The notes: generated from the letters alone by a model not told the origin. Positions 12,856 to 23,970 are shown, counted from the stretch's first letter. The stretch is 64,000 bases of DNA from Mastigias papua (GCA_964019165.1 OZ025269.1:5188379-5252378), one strand, 5' to 3'. A program made the numbers and translations.

Positions 12856-15093
12856 AGCATAGCCGCCAAATGTTTGATTGGTTGAGGGCTCTGGCAAATT
12901 CTATTTTCTCCCAACCCATTTGACCAATCAGTAAGCAGGATTATGACTACACGTGAGCTCCACAGCTAAGTTTAGGCCTATTTTCGGCGTTTTGGCATGT
13001 TTTTACCACCCTTCCTACAAAAAACATTGCACGCCCGAGGAGTGCGATTTTATCGCTGATTTTTTGTCCAACTGGTCTTCATACATTGTCATTTAACCTA
13101 TATTGGCACCGCCGTGCGATCTCAAAGGGGAGGGGAACAGGACCCATCCAAATATTGAGAATGTTTTTGCATTTCATTTTTTCAATATTTATCCACGGCT
13201 CTCTATCAGCGATAATATATTTTGATGTAGATTAAAATACATAAGCATGCTACAATAAATCAGCGATAATACATAGTGATATAAATAAAAATAAATAAGC
13301 ATATTAAAATAAAACTTAAACAATGAAGACTACTATATACGACTTAAAAGTAAATAAATGCTGCTCTTCCTAGAGGCCGTGCTTTTGGGAAGTTGCTAGT
13401 TGTTAGTGTAGCAAGTACGCTTTTAGTTTTCGCTTGCACGCGGAAATTGTGTGACTATCTCATCCCACAATTAAGCGACAGAATAGTGAAAACTTCTTTT
13501 GGAAAATTCTAGGTTTTGGTTTGGGATGTTGATATCATGACAGTTTCTTGTCTCATATGCAGATATCTGAGATCTCATGGTGAGTTTTCCATAAAGACTG
13601 CTAGGACATAAGTTATTCAATATCTTATATGTACTTACGGCCTTATTATATTTAGCAAGCTTAAGGGCTGATATCCAATTGCACACCCTCTCATCCTTTG
13701 AATATGCATTTTCAATAAGCGTACGAGCTCTATCTTGATCTAGTTTTGTACCTAATAGGCTACCTCATAGTTCGTTTCCATATCTTAGATTAGATTCAAC
13801 GAGAGATCTGTAGATCTGCTCTAGCTTGGTTTGAGGTAAAATATCTGCTAGTTTGCGAATTGAGGGTAGCCCACATTTAATTTTGTCCTTGAGACTTTGT
13901 AGTGTTCAGTGCAAGTTAAATTTTCATCAACCGCTAGCCCAAGATATTCTACTTTCTGAATCCTTATCGAATCATCGCCTATCTTTAATTGCACCGGTTG
14001 CTGGATACTATTGAGTTGCCATTTATGACCCACGATCAGGAATTCGGATATGCTAGCGTCAAGACTAAGTTTATTGCTTCGCATCCACTCTGTCTGAGGT
14101 ATTGGCTAATTCATGAGAAAATGGCATTACCTAAATGTCTCTAAAGCAGTGTTATTTATGAGTAAATTGTTGAAAGCATTACCGAAAAGCTTGCTATTTC
14201 ATTTAAATTAGTTCACTTACCTATATTCACTGTCACAAAAACAAATTCTGTACTGGGATTGGGATATGCAGTGCATGTAGATAACGACAAGTTTCATTCA
14301 TAAATCAAGTCACAATCTTTCTTTGGGCAAAGCCACTTCTTACTCCTCTATGTGCAATGTTCTTTGCTGTTCTCAATACCACCTTCTTTATCTCAAGAGT
14401 ATCAAAATGAATCGCTCAATCCATTTAAGCAGTCATTGCCAAAGACCTACTTTCATTCTGCGATGCGATCAACACCTATTAAACTTATGGCAAGACGAAA
14501 CTGACGACTACACTTACGCAATCTAGGACTGGAGACTAAAACTCATTCAAAAACGGCGGGAAAAGTTTAAGAGTGGCCGTTTTCGTAACATTTAGGTAAT
14601 AGTTCACGTGTCTCAAAACAAATTCGGAATGCCTAGAGGAAAAAAGAAATTATGCTCCAACATTCTTCATTACAAATGGAATTGTTCTTCTCCAGTTTTA
14701 ATCAATTTGAAAGATAAACTAGGACCTGCAAATGATGTCTCCAAAGCATTCATATACAATAAAGCCAAACGTGGCCTAGTCTGCACTGACTGTTTATTGA
14801 AATGTCTTTTCAAACGATACCCGTTGAGATCGCACGGCGGTGCCAATATAGGTTAAATGACAATGTATGAAGACCAGTTGGACAAAAAATCAGCGATAAA
14901 ATCGCACTCCTCGGGCGTGCAATGTTTTTTGTAGGAAGGGTGGTAAAAACATGCCAAAACGCCGAAAATAGGCCTAAACTTAGCTGTGGAGCTCACGTGT
15001 AGTCACAATCCTGCTTACTGATTGGTCAAATGGGTTGGGAGAAGATAGAATTTGCCAGAGCCCTCAACCAATCAAACATTTGGCGGCTATGCT
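12856..15093. mobile_element. Mutator-like element (MULE), non-autonomous, 270-bp inverted arms, 9-bp target duplication
   Basis: The arms at 12856-13125 and 14824-15093 are reverse complements. I see only two mismatches in 270 positions and no gaps. The ends read AGCATAGCC and GGCTATGCT. The 9-bp word GGCTTAGAG flanks both sides (12847-12855 and 15094-15102), and removing the element plus one copy restores the LINE frame around it (SGLRE followed by VYGPQ). Long arms and a 9-bp duplication are characteristic of the Mutator superfamily. No transposase is visible in the 1.7-kb interior. The interior holds an antisense LINE piece and small frames such as 14608-14856 (82 codons, lysine-rich, four cysteines, unrecognised) that runs into the right arm. 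Confidence 0.85.
13440..14100 (-). mobile_element. Decayed LINE reverse-transcriptase C-terminal fragment inside the MULE
   Basis: Minus-strand frames at 14084-13848 (KLSLDASISEFLIVGHKWQL, then IQKVEYLGLAVDENL) and 13686-13471 (CNWISALKLAKYNKAVSTYK, then NQNLEFSKRSFHYS) are consecutive parts of the thumb and C-terminal region of a CR1/jockey-like reverse transcriptase. Several stops and frame changes separate them. It lacks the catalytic YADD region. It resembles the fragment at 47454-47830 and is probably the same family. Confidence 0.75.
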
Positions 15094-15586
15094 GGCTTAG
15101 AGAGGTGTATGGACCACAGCCAAGGAGAACCGCACAGGTTCTAGCTCAAGATAGAGCAACAGTCTTAAAGGAGAAAGAAAAGACCCTGAATAGATTTGTC
15201 CAGCATTTTGATCAACTTTTGAATGTACCTGGAACTGTGGATAAAACTGTTCTAGATGATCTCCCTGGCATACTTGCTGATAAAGAATTGCATAGTTTAC
15301 CAAGCCGTAATGAACTGAATGTTGTATTGTCAAAATTGTTGCACCGTGCAACATGCCGGGTCTTGCAAAATTTGCTAAAAGTACGCATGCCCATAGCAGG
15401 TATGGTGAACAAAAGAGGTCAGAAATGCGCATATTTACCATAGAAACACGCTCTGTAACTAGATTCCAGTTCTCTTTTTAGTGACGCTGACAAATGTTGC
15501 GTTTGAAATGTTGCATCGTTTGGCCACCCACCAAAATTTACTTTTGCAACTTTACAGTTTCAAACGTGGTAAAACAAACGATCCAT

Positions 15587-17045
15587 CTAATTAAAGACCG
15601 ATTTCAGTGCTTCCGTTTGTTCCCAGGGTTTTCGAAAAGTTGATCTACAATCAGTTTTATGACTATCTTGACAGAAATAAAACTTCCTTTTTTCAAGTAG
15701 TCTGGGTTTAGATCTTTGCACTTTGTCGTTACTTGCTTGCTTAATAGTACAAGTGACTGGTATCTTAACATGGATAAAGGTCAGTATACAGCAATGATAT
15801 TCGTCGACCTCAAAAAAGCATTTGACACCATAGACCATGAAATTAAAAACTGGAGAAGTATGGTGTCATCGGTTTTGAGAATACATGGTTCGCATCTTAT
15901 CTATGTAACAGCATGCAGTTTTGCAGAGTGAATGTAGTGCCCTCGGGGCTTGATGATATCAATTGCAGAGTTCCACAAGGCTCTTGTCTTGGACCTCCAC
16001 TGTTTTTGATTTACATTAATGATCTTCCATTTTCTCTGTAAAGCAGCCAAGTTACCAAGTATGCTGACGATACCGCAATATCACATTCTTCCAAAAAACA
16101 TCGTTGATCTCTGTGGGAACCTTAATAGGGACTTGAAATATCTGAAGCAATGGCTACATGGAAATAAATTATCTCTAAATTTTATTAAAACTCAAGCAAT
16201 GGTGGTAAGCTCTCGGCCAAACTTTAAGATATCTGATAAAAAGGTACAGCCCCCTACTTTTAGTATTGATGACTCACAAATTGAGATCGTTGAAAAAGCT
16301 AAATATTTGAGAGTTCAACTTGATCAGCATGTTGTTTGGGATGAGCATGCTAGATTTATGAGTGCTAAAGTATCTCGTGCTTTAAGGTTTTTAAAGTATA
16401 CTAAGAAACTGCTACCCCAGGAAACTGTATGTATAGAGGTATCGCTGAGCCATACTTCCGTTACTGTAGCGCTGTGTGGAGGGAGCTGTGGAGAAGCCAG
16501 GCTGCTTACACAGCATAAGTTACAAAATCGTGCTGCACGAATATTGACGAACAGTAGCTAGGATGCACCTGCTAATGCCCTAATTCAAAAGCTAAACTGG
16601 CCAACTATCTCCGAAATTAGCTACCATAGTCTACAAATCTTTAAATGACCTCGAACGACGTATCTCTCAAATACTTTCTAAGGAACTTTTCTCGAGACAC
16701 TGTCTATAAGAGAAACTCTGAGATTGATTTGCGAGTGCCTCTTTTCAAAACGGCTAATGGGCATAAATCATTCCCATATCATGGTACTCATCTTTGGAGC
16801 AGCCTGGAATCCGAGGCTAAACAAGCACCCTCTGTACATGTATTTAAACATCGATCTTCATGTGCTTCTTTTCCTATGGTACTTTTCTGCTTATTTTAGT
16901 TTTGTAATTAGGGTACTTACTCTCATTGTATATATATTGTATTTCAAACTGTAGAGGTTTTGTCACAGCCCCCTAAAAAGCAGCTTTAGCTGATGATGTT
17001 ACCGAGCATAAAGAATAAAAAATGAATTGAAATGAATGACATGAA
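15587..17045 (+). mobile_element. Decayed LINE, reverse transcriptase domain to 3' end
   Basis: In order: a fingers region (RVFEKLIYNQFYDYLDRN) near 15625; FVDLKKAFDTIDHE at about 15805-15845; CRVPQGSCLGPPLFLIYIND at 15966-16020; the catalytic KYADDTAISHSS near 16058-16090; then 16140-16561 (LKQWLHGNKLSLNFIKTQAM, then EKAKYLRVQLDQHVVWDEHA) and the C-terminal region to about 16890. Stops and frameshifts make it inactive. The 3' end (16965-17045) has a CAGC-TTTA-GCTG hairpin and an 'aattgaaatgaatga' tail, typical of CR1/L2/Rex-type LINEs. It is a different copy from the LINE ending at 15443. Confidence 0.85.
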
Positions 17046-20034
17046 TTCATAAGCAGATGCTACATATGGACGGACGGCGGAGCAATACCTGTTGTATGTC
17101 CCTGTCCTCCTTCCTCCTTGCCTTGTTGCTGTAATATATCTTCCATAATCTTCTTGCCCTCGATCCTCTGCAGTCAAACCAGACTTTTCCATACATCTTC
17201 TTCTGTGTCTTCCCATATTGGCAATACTCCTCAGTTTGTTACATACTGGGCATCAACCTCCTTACTTTTCTTCACGCTCTTTCATGGTTGGTTCTTGTTG
17301 CTCTATTCCTAAATTTCCCTCCGCACTTACTACAATTGTCTCATTCTTCTCTGTCCGTCGTATGCATTCTGGCATAATGTATCTTCATTCCCTTGGTTGT
17401 TTCAAACCCTTCTCCACATTCTGCACACCTTTCTATCCTCCTTCTTCATATCTACTGATCTATTCTCAGCCATCTGATGACAATTCTTGTAATTGTTTTT
17501 CACTTCCTTTTGTTAGTATTATTATTGTTAGTATTCGTTTATTGTACTTTATGGTGTGCAACTTTGTTCTCTTTGTATTTTAATTACTTGTTGAATTGTA
17601 TGCAGCAGAATTTAAAACAAACTGAACTAAGCGGAATCTCCCATTGCTTCATTTCCTTTTCCCTCTTTCCCACTATATTTCTCTGGTGATGGTGGTCGTG
17701 TTCATTGGATGATGCTTCTTTTTTCCATCAATATTCAAGCATAACTTATGCTTTTCACTTAGTCCCAGAAACATTGATTGAAACTTACCCGGGTTTGCCT
17801 ACAAGCCGCTCATTCCTAATTACAAGGGAAATTTTTCACAGTACACTTTGCTGAAAATACAAGATATTGGGCAGAGCCCTTAAAAAATGAGCCCTGGGGG
17901 ACACCTATCTTAACTTTACTCTGGCAGCTACCATAAGACCCCACTTTTACTCCTCTGTCCAGTCTATTAGGTATCTATACATCAGCTGTAAGCCTTTCAT
18001 GAAATCCACAGGTTTTCAATTTTACAATAAAGAGGACATAAGGTATAAAGTCGTACGATTTTACAAATCCATAAATACAGCATCAAATATATCAAAATAG
18101 TCAAGGGTCCTTCTCCATGCTGTTATAACTCTTACTAGTGAACGCGGTCGGCTATATCCCTCACTAATATCTGAAAGCAGACTTGATAAACAAGTTGTCC
18201 TTTAAGTATTCTCTCAAAAATTTTAGATATAGATGCCAAGGCATTCGTAGACCTGCCTGTAATTCACTTTTGAAAGGGTAATGTCCTTTTTAAAACATGG
18301 TGACACGTCAGCAGCCTTAGGTCATTTGGAAACTTAAATTCATAGAAGACAGAGTTGATTATTAAGTTGATTTATCTGTCCTCTAACCGCACTTGGCAGC
18401 ATGTGTGTGAACTCAAATTTAATATGAGTTCAATAAAAAATTTGTCAAATTCTCATGATAAAGGGGTGGTTTTTATATTCTGACTACCAAGGTAGGAATT
18501 CACCAGACTAGCATATTCTTCTTGGAAAAGAGGTTGAGCCCCCCCCCCCCCCCAAGAAACTCTTCACATTTTAATCACTACCATCATCATCACAGAATAC
18601 TTCCCAATACGGGTTCTTACAACTAAAGTCTGGTTCAAAACTGTGAAGCAGACGGTGAAGAACAAGAAAGCAGTGAAGCAGAAGCAAGCTGAGTGTGAAC
18701 ACGGATGAAGCAAGTGGAGCAAGCATGAAGCAAGCATGAAGCAAGCATGAAGCAAGCATGAAGCAAGCATGAAGCAAGCATGAAGTAAGCATGAAGCAAG
18801 CATGAAGCAAGCATGAAGCAAGCAAAAAAGTTTGTCATGTAAGGTTCATAAAAAAGTTTTCAGTACTATTTTTTAACATACATGAAAAAATTCAATATGG
18901 GTAGAGAACATACATCCCATCAACGCTGATGCTGGATCATTGCAAGATCATAAACGTTCGCAGAATCCATCGGTTTCGTCTTTCAATTTAACTGGATCGT
19001 ATCTTTTTTATTATATGCTCCTAAATTTCAAACAAACTGACATATACATACATAACAACTACAAAAAAATACCGTAGGGAGCATGGCAATACATGGCAGC
19101 CATATGACAATTCAAAATTAAAATAAAGAGTTAGATAAATAGAAATTAAGATAAAATAAGATCGTATCTTCTTTGCAAATAGGAATGTATACCAAATATC
19201 TACCGGCACGTCTTCAATGCATAATACTCTCTATTCTACACGACTGATACTGGTTAGAAATGACTATGCTTATCATCGTATACATCCCGCAATCTTTCAG
19301 CAATGCTCAAAGATTATATTGGATCGGAAAGTACTATCAAACTGAAATTCTCTGATGATAAGGTGTATGCCAAAAGGCATATCGTAATCCGGTGCCGATA
19401 CGATAACATATCTTAGACATTTCGTAAATTCAGCCTTCCTAGCCTTAAGCTACGAAGAACCAAGATAAATTGCAGGATTAAGTAAGCAAAAATAACACTG
19501 TTTCGTCTTTTGCTCTCTCTAATACAATAGGCGCTGCTCCATGTTGCATATCATGGAAACCACTCACTTTTCGGACTAGGGCTCGGAGATATCGGTTGAA
19601 GATGTACTGAAGAGGTGACAATTGATATCTCTTCCTTGAAAACTAACATAAATTTTTCCAGGGCTAAAGTTCTGAATGGGAATTTCTCAGTAGTACCTCC
19701 GCTTCAAGATGGCATGACAATGAAACATCTTAAAAATGAAAACAGTTTGTTGGTTAATAATTTGAAGTAAAAAAGCTCCCCGATTGCTCGAGAACAAAAA
19801 GTGCTCCTGTTGTCATATACATAAGCCTCCTTTCTGCCAAGATTTTAATGGGGGGGGCAAAGCCATAATTGGTGGGTGTTAATGAGCGCAGGGGTACCAA
19901 GCCATATTGGGTTGTTCAAAGTGGTCACAGTACGAAAAAGGTTGAAAACCACTCCATTAGAGTATGTAAATCATTGGGAAAAATACGAGTAGGAGAAAAA
20001 GAGCCCAAGAGCCAGAATACATAGAATTAACGGT
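17046..20034. other. No gene seen
   Basis: Contains pyrimidine-rich low-complexity sequence (17100-17700), a poly-C run at about 18540-18554 preceded by words also found near 3480-3545 ('accagactagca', 'gagcccccc'), and the 11-bp minisatellite at 18711-18825. Open frames of 121 codons or fewer here are low-complexity or lie on repeats. Confidence 0.45.
18711..18825. repeat. 11-bp minisatellite (unit GAAGCAAGCAT), about 10 copies
   Basis: Nearly perfect tandem copies with one variant ('gaagtaagcat' near 18782). The period is not a multiple of three, so the three overlapping minus-strand frames full of MLASCLLHACF are an artefact of the repeat. Confidence 0.9.
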
Positions 20035-21326
20035 GCTTCATTTCATTTTCATTTTACAATATTCATATAGGGTAAAAGCATCCAGTTTACACTGGTTTAC
20101 AATGGACCCTGTTTCCACATAAATAGAAAGAAGCTAAAATAAGAAAATAAATATAGGTTGATTACAGAAAACGAATAAAAGCAAATGCAGAAAGTAAAAT
20201 GATTTAAGATAGTGAAAGGGCAAAACCATGTCAGAGAAGAAACGCATTAACTCAAGCTTTTTTTAATGCTTCTAATCTAGGGATACAGGGTTCAGTTCTA
20301 GATTTACGTTGGAAAAACATTGCACCACCATGCAAAATAAGGCAGCTAACTGCGACTAAGGGCCTAGACAGGAAAATTTACAGAACAACAGTGACGCGCT
20401 GCAAGGGCTTCTTCCATCTTCATTTAGGCGGGAAAAGATTCGTCAGTTATTCAAATTTCGAAGTAGAACAAACTGTGAAACAATATTGGTGTTTTTCAAT
20501 GGAAAAATTAGCAAGACTATGAAGCGGTGCTACTAAAAGTATGGACAATAACTGTTCACAGTAGGCATAGCAGATTACAACAGAATGAAGTACCTTTCAA
20601 TGCAGGTGCGTGATATCCCGGCATTTCAAGGCGAAAATGTTTCAGGCTTAGCATTCGAAATGAATGGTTGAGAAATTGGCTTCTGCCATTTAGAGCGAAA
20701 AGGTTTTATCTAAAGAGCTTTCTTGGTATCTATGAAAAGTTTGATGGTAAGCATTATTAATAAGACCCCATAAAAGGCCAATGTTCTTGTGGAAACCAAA
20801 AAAATGGAAGCTTACCAAAATTATATGCCTATCGACATTTAATGCCACTCCTTCTGCACAATTCATAACATTTCTGTCAAAATATCTCAGTAGTACTATG
20901 AAAGTTAGTTTCAATTCAAAGCTGAAGGCACAAACAATATTTTTCTTCCATGAATATAGTGATTGAATGCTATGAATAGCCAAAATCATGGTATTATAAT
21001 TTTCAAGAGCAGGCCCTTGAGCACAGTCATGCTAGCCGTCATTTTTAGCAGGGTGGCGCAATACTTTTCGAAGGTAAGTGCAGATGCGAATTCAAATGAT
21101 TCCACACATTCGCAGCTTTAAAGGAGAAACACTTCTGTCCCCAAGTTGACTTAAGCCATGAAATTTCTAGATCTGTTTTAGTATTTGACAGTACTCTCTC
21201 ACACGTATCGGAAAGCCAAGATGACACTTCAGTAAGGTAAGAGGGAGCAAGACCATTAATAGATTTATATACCATACATGTCCTCATTCCGTGTTTCAGT
21301 CCATTTACTGTAAAAATTAAATGGTA
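20035..21326 (-). mobile_element. Antisense LINE remnant: RT C-terminus and 3' tail
   Basis: Minus-strand frame 21371-21045 reads CMVYKSINGLAPSYLTEVSS, then KSTWGQKCFSFKAANVWNHL, the conserved C-terminal region of LINE reverse transcriptases. The plus-strand run 'ttcatttcattttcatttta' at 20038-20057 is the complement of the simple A-rich 3' tail such LINEs carry, so the element may extend from there. The section between (20100-21040) has no clear coding remnant and may hold other repeats. Confidence 0.6.
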
Positions 21327-22114
21327 CAGTAGACTGCACATAAGTCGACCATTTATAACGCGAATTATCATATCACAGGAACAAAGTTTGTGGAACGGAC
21401 CTCCTCCTTAACAATTCCTTATAAAAACTTGCCATATCTCGAAATCAGTATCTCCAAATATCGCGTAACTCGACAAGATTTTATGATTATCAGTACCGGA
21501 TTTAAAAGAAACCCGAGTGTCTAACTCGAAAAGATTTCCTGACCACTTGTAAAAAGTCCACAAAATCATTGAGAGTCAGAAAAATAAAGGCGTATCTAAT
21601 CTGTAGACGTTATATAATACGCCGCGGCGTAAAATTCATACACTGTTGGCTGAGGTTTAAGCCACGTCGCTACATTAACGTAAATTCTCTATGTAATTTG
21701 AAATGATATGAATGACTTTTTGAAATTGACGGTCAAAATCTTGTAATTCTTGGGAATTAGTGTATTACCTTAGTATGCCTTTTGTAATTTGAAATGACAT
21801 GAATGACTTTTGAAATTGATGGTCAAAATCTTGTAATTCATGGGAATTAGTGTATTACCTTAGTATGCCTTTTGTAATTTGAAATGACATGAATGACTTT
21901 TGAAATTGATGGTCAAAATCTTGTAATTCATGGGAATTAGTGTATTACCTTAGTATGAAAACAGCAATACTGAAGAAGAATACTTGTTTGTTATCTCACG
22001 CAAATATTGTAATTGATTCGCAACAATAGAGGTGGTCTATGGCTGAACTGGGATACATCGCTAAACTCCAACTTCACGGTCCCGAGTTGTTCGAGTTACG
22101 CAGAGTCTACCCTA
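21327..22114. mobile_element. Pogo/Tigger-like non-autonomous DNA transposon
   Basis: The left end CAGTAGACTGCACATAAGTC directly follows TA. The right end, read in reverse complement, is AGGGTAGACTCTGCGTAACT and is followed by TA. Ends of the form CAG..TAGACTCT..TAACTCGAA with TA target duplications are seen in pogo/Tigger families. Motifs like 'actcgaa' and 'aactcgac' recur internally. No transposase frame is present; part of the interior is the 90-bp tandem array. Confidence 0.55.
21691..21957. repeat. Three tandem copies of a 90-bp unit
   Basis: Units start near 21691, 21781 and 21871 with 'tgtaatttgaaatga'. The second and third look identical over almost their full length; the first differs at several positions. 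It lies inside the pogo-like element. Confidence 0.9.
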
Positions 22115-22189
22115 TATTATAAACTTGCTTCAATATTATGTCCAATACAATTGGTTTCAAACCCGCGGAGAATGAACAGGATGTGATAT

Positions 22190-23122
22190 CTAGAGAATGT
22201 CATCCGGGTGCACCTCTACAGTACATTCAGTCGATGGTTCCTCCAAGCTAGGCTTAATATCCTTCTCCCACCTATCCAGAGCAGCATTGATCAAATCCAA
22301 GTGCAACATTGGGAAAAATTCTGCTAGCTTTGATTTCATCTCTTCTAAACTTTCCAGTTTTGTTCCGACAAGGTCATTATTGTCATCTTCTGTGAGCAAG
22401 AAGTTGTTGCAGATAGCAACTGCCCTTCCACTTGAACATCTAAAGGCTCGCAGACTCATCAAGAAAGGACTTGCGTCCGGTTCTGTGTATACTTGATATA
22501 AAGCCTCATCAAAGAAAGATAAGTTAACAGGTGTAACTTTGAAATGATAAAATCTCCTCCAAAGTTTCGAGTTTTCTTGTGATGTGATGGAAGACTGGCT
22601 CCGAATAAACCTGGAATGGTTGTGTAGACGTTCGATTATGTCATCTTTCCGAACGAAACGATATTTCAAGAATGAGTCTTTGTAGACCTTCGATTCATCA
22701 TCAAAATCAAGTGGAATAGCCTCAAATGTTGGGTAGCCACTGCCAACATCAATAACATATTGCATCTTCTCTATCTCTGCTAAAATCATCACGTGATCAT
22801 ATTCGTTCTTGACAGCACTCGGTACCAACATGACCTTATAGCCTAAAGCTTGCAACAAATTTTTAATTCCTGCATTATTGACAATACAAAGACCCCCATT
22901 TCCCGAGAGAATGCTGGAAGTGATTTCTGTTTCATTGGGCTGCCTTCTTTCGTGTTTTTTCAAACAAAGTAAAGACAAGTTATGAAACGGAATAGCTTCA
23001 TGAAATGCCTTAATAATTTCGTTTAAAAGGCTCAACTTATCTTGGTTGAATTTTTCTTCCAGTTTATCGATTTTGAGCTTCTTCTCAACAAACTCCTTCG
23101 CTTCTGCGTTTGTGACCGCCAT
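22190..23122 (-). CDS. Arylamine N-acetyltransferase (NAT family)
   Basis: Cytosolic enzymes of this family move an acetyl group from acetyl-CoA to arylamines, hydrazines or related amines through a cysteine acyl intermediate. The predicted protein is 310 residues, slightly longer than vertebrate NATs (about 290). The Cys-His-Asp triad is visible: Cys79 in GNGGLC, His110 in YDHVMI and Asp125 in YVIDVGSGYPT, with family-typical spacing. The N-terminal helical part, the active-site segment and the following beta-barrel region are in normal order, so the enzyme is probably active. Start: the ATG at 23122 (MAVTNAEAKEFVEK). The open frame runs 26 codons further upstream, but that part crosses a good acceptor (pyrimidine tract plus CAG ending at 23169), so it is more likely 5' UTR joined to a remote leader exon. 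No intron interrupts the coding region. Substrate cannot be predicted. Confidence 0.9.
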   Translation of the reverse strand: MAVTNAEAKEFVEKKLKIDKLEEKFNQDKLSLLNEIIKAFHEAIPFHNLSLLCLKKHERRQPNETEITSSILSGNGGLCIVNNAGIKNLLQALGYKVMLVPSAVKNEYDHVMILAEIEKMQYVIDVGSGYPTFEAIPLDFDDESKVYKDSFLKYRFVRKDDIIERLHNHSRFIRSQSSITSQENSKLWRRFYHFKVTPVNLSFFDEALYQVYTEPDASPFLMSLRAFRCSSGRAVAICNNFLLTEDDNNDLVGTKLESLEEMKSKLAEFFPMLHLDLINAALDRWEKDIKPSLEEPSTECTVEVHPDDIL

Positions 23123-23167
23123 AATCTCGGAATTCTTTATAGCTACCACAACAAATTTTTTCTTCAA

Positions 23168-23192
23168 ACTGAAAAGAAGAGTGAGAACATTT
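23168..23192 (-). other. Probable 3' splice site of a 5' UTR intron of the acetyltransferase gene
   Basis: On the minus strand, TTCTCACTCTTCTTTTCAG is a strong pyrimidine tract and acceptor about 45 nt before the ATG at 23122. The matching leader exon was not identified. Confidence 0.5.
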
Positions 23193-23745
23193 AATTGCAA
23201 TATCTAGAAATGACTCAAAGACCACGATAGCAGTTTTCTTTCTAATATTAATAGCCCTCTATATTTCTCAATATAATTTCACTTAGAAATCATCAACTCT
23301 CACAATTTCTAGGTTGACTTCTACGAGGAAAACTCAATGTCTCACAGTTTCGTTCTATTTACTACCCTTTACTTGTTTCAATTTGACCAGGCTTTCTACC
23401 TTTCTCCTGAAGAATATGACAATCTCAACTCTAGTCTTAAAATTGCCTACATACAGTTCAATTTCACGCTATAGGTAGCATGTCCCGAGGTGTAGCTTGG
23501 AGGTGGCGTGGGGGTGCTGCATTTCCATGCTAAAAAACTGGTCGGTAAATCCAAATTTAGCGGCGTTCGTCGTTGCATAGACATGAAGTGCGCCATGAGA
23601 TATCAACTATTGAAAGAAAGTTCTCTATTGAAAGAAATATCAATCCAGCCAATAGTAGCGGAGCTAATAGATACAAGTCAAGGTTAGCATTTTGCCGGGC
23701 TCCACTGTCAGTTACTCCCAGAGACATGTGACATTCAAAACTCGT

Positions 23746-23787
23746 ACCAGACTCCTGGTACCAGACTCCTGGTACCAGACTCCTGGT
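23746..23787. repeat. Three exact tandem copies of ACCAGACTCCTGGT
   Basis: Each 14-bp unit is a hairpin (ACCAG paired with CTGGT around ACTC), so the array can form serial hairpins or one larger stem. Confidence 0.9.
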
Positions 23788-23835
23788 AATTTCCGATATT
23801 TTATTCAGTTCGTTTAATCACTCGCAGACGTCACA

Positions 23836-23849
23836 TATACCGCGGTATA
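23836..23849. repeat. Perfect palindrome TATACCGCGGTATA
   Basis: A 14-bp self-complementary sequence about 0.7 kb upstream of the acetyltransferase start codon. It could be a dimeric factor site or chance. Confidence 0.5.
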
Positions 23850-23970
23850 CCGTAATTTTTATCATTAATTAATTCTTTCATTTAAAGTTGGCTAAATAGG
23901 TATAGCTGAAGCTAATTTAAGCCAAATACTGCAAAAAACAAATAAAAACTTAAATACAGTTAAATTAAAA

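Larger units (their letters stand above)
12170..15443 (+). mobile_element. Decayed non-LTR retrotransposon (LINE), split by a MULE
   Basis: Pieces of a LINE polyprotein appear in order but in shifting frames. At 12176-12240 there is the typical start of an APE-type endonuclease (LKLAEWNVRALLNR). At 12258-12330 there is the end of that domain (WMHPRSKHWYHLDFVITRE, with the conserved histidine region). Then comes a linker (12690-12855, ending AFYSGLRE). After the insertion the same frame resumes at 15097 (GLREVYGPQPRRTAQVL) and runs to 15440. Most of the endonuclease between the first two pieces is deleted and there are several stops. The GC-richer stretch 11486-12165 upstream may be its 5' leader. 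Confidence 0.8.
23200..23970. other. Upstream region of the acetyltransferase gene, no coding sequence
   Basis: Holds a 14-bp hairpin-forming tandem repeat (23746-23787) and a 14-bp perfect palindrome (23836-23849). It may include the promoter, but no core element can be assigned. Confidence 0.4.

Noticed and set aside
15097..15441. Two minus-strand frames of 66 and 114 codons
   Set aside because: Shadows of the plus-strand LINE frame (GLREVYGPQPRRTAQVL and onwards).
18564..18838. Three overlapping minus-strand frames of MLASCLLHACF repeats
   Set aside because: An 11-bp tandem repeat gives the same pattern in every frame; no real protein is implied.
22197..22496. 99-codon plus-strand frame
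   Set aside because: Shadow of the acetyltransferase on the opposite strand.
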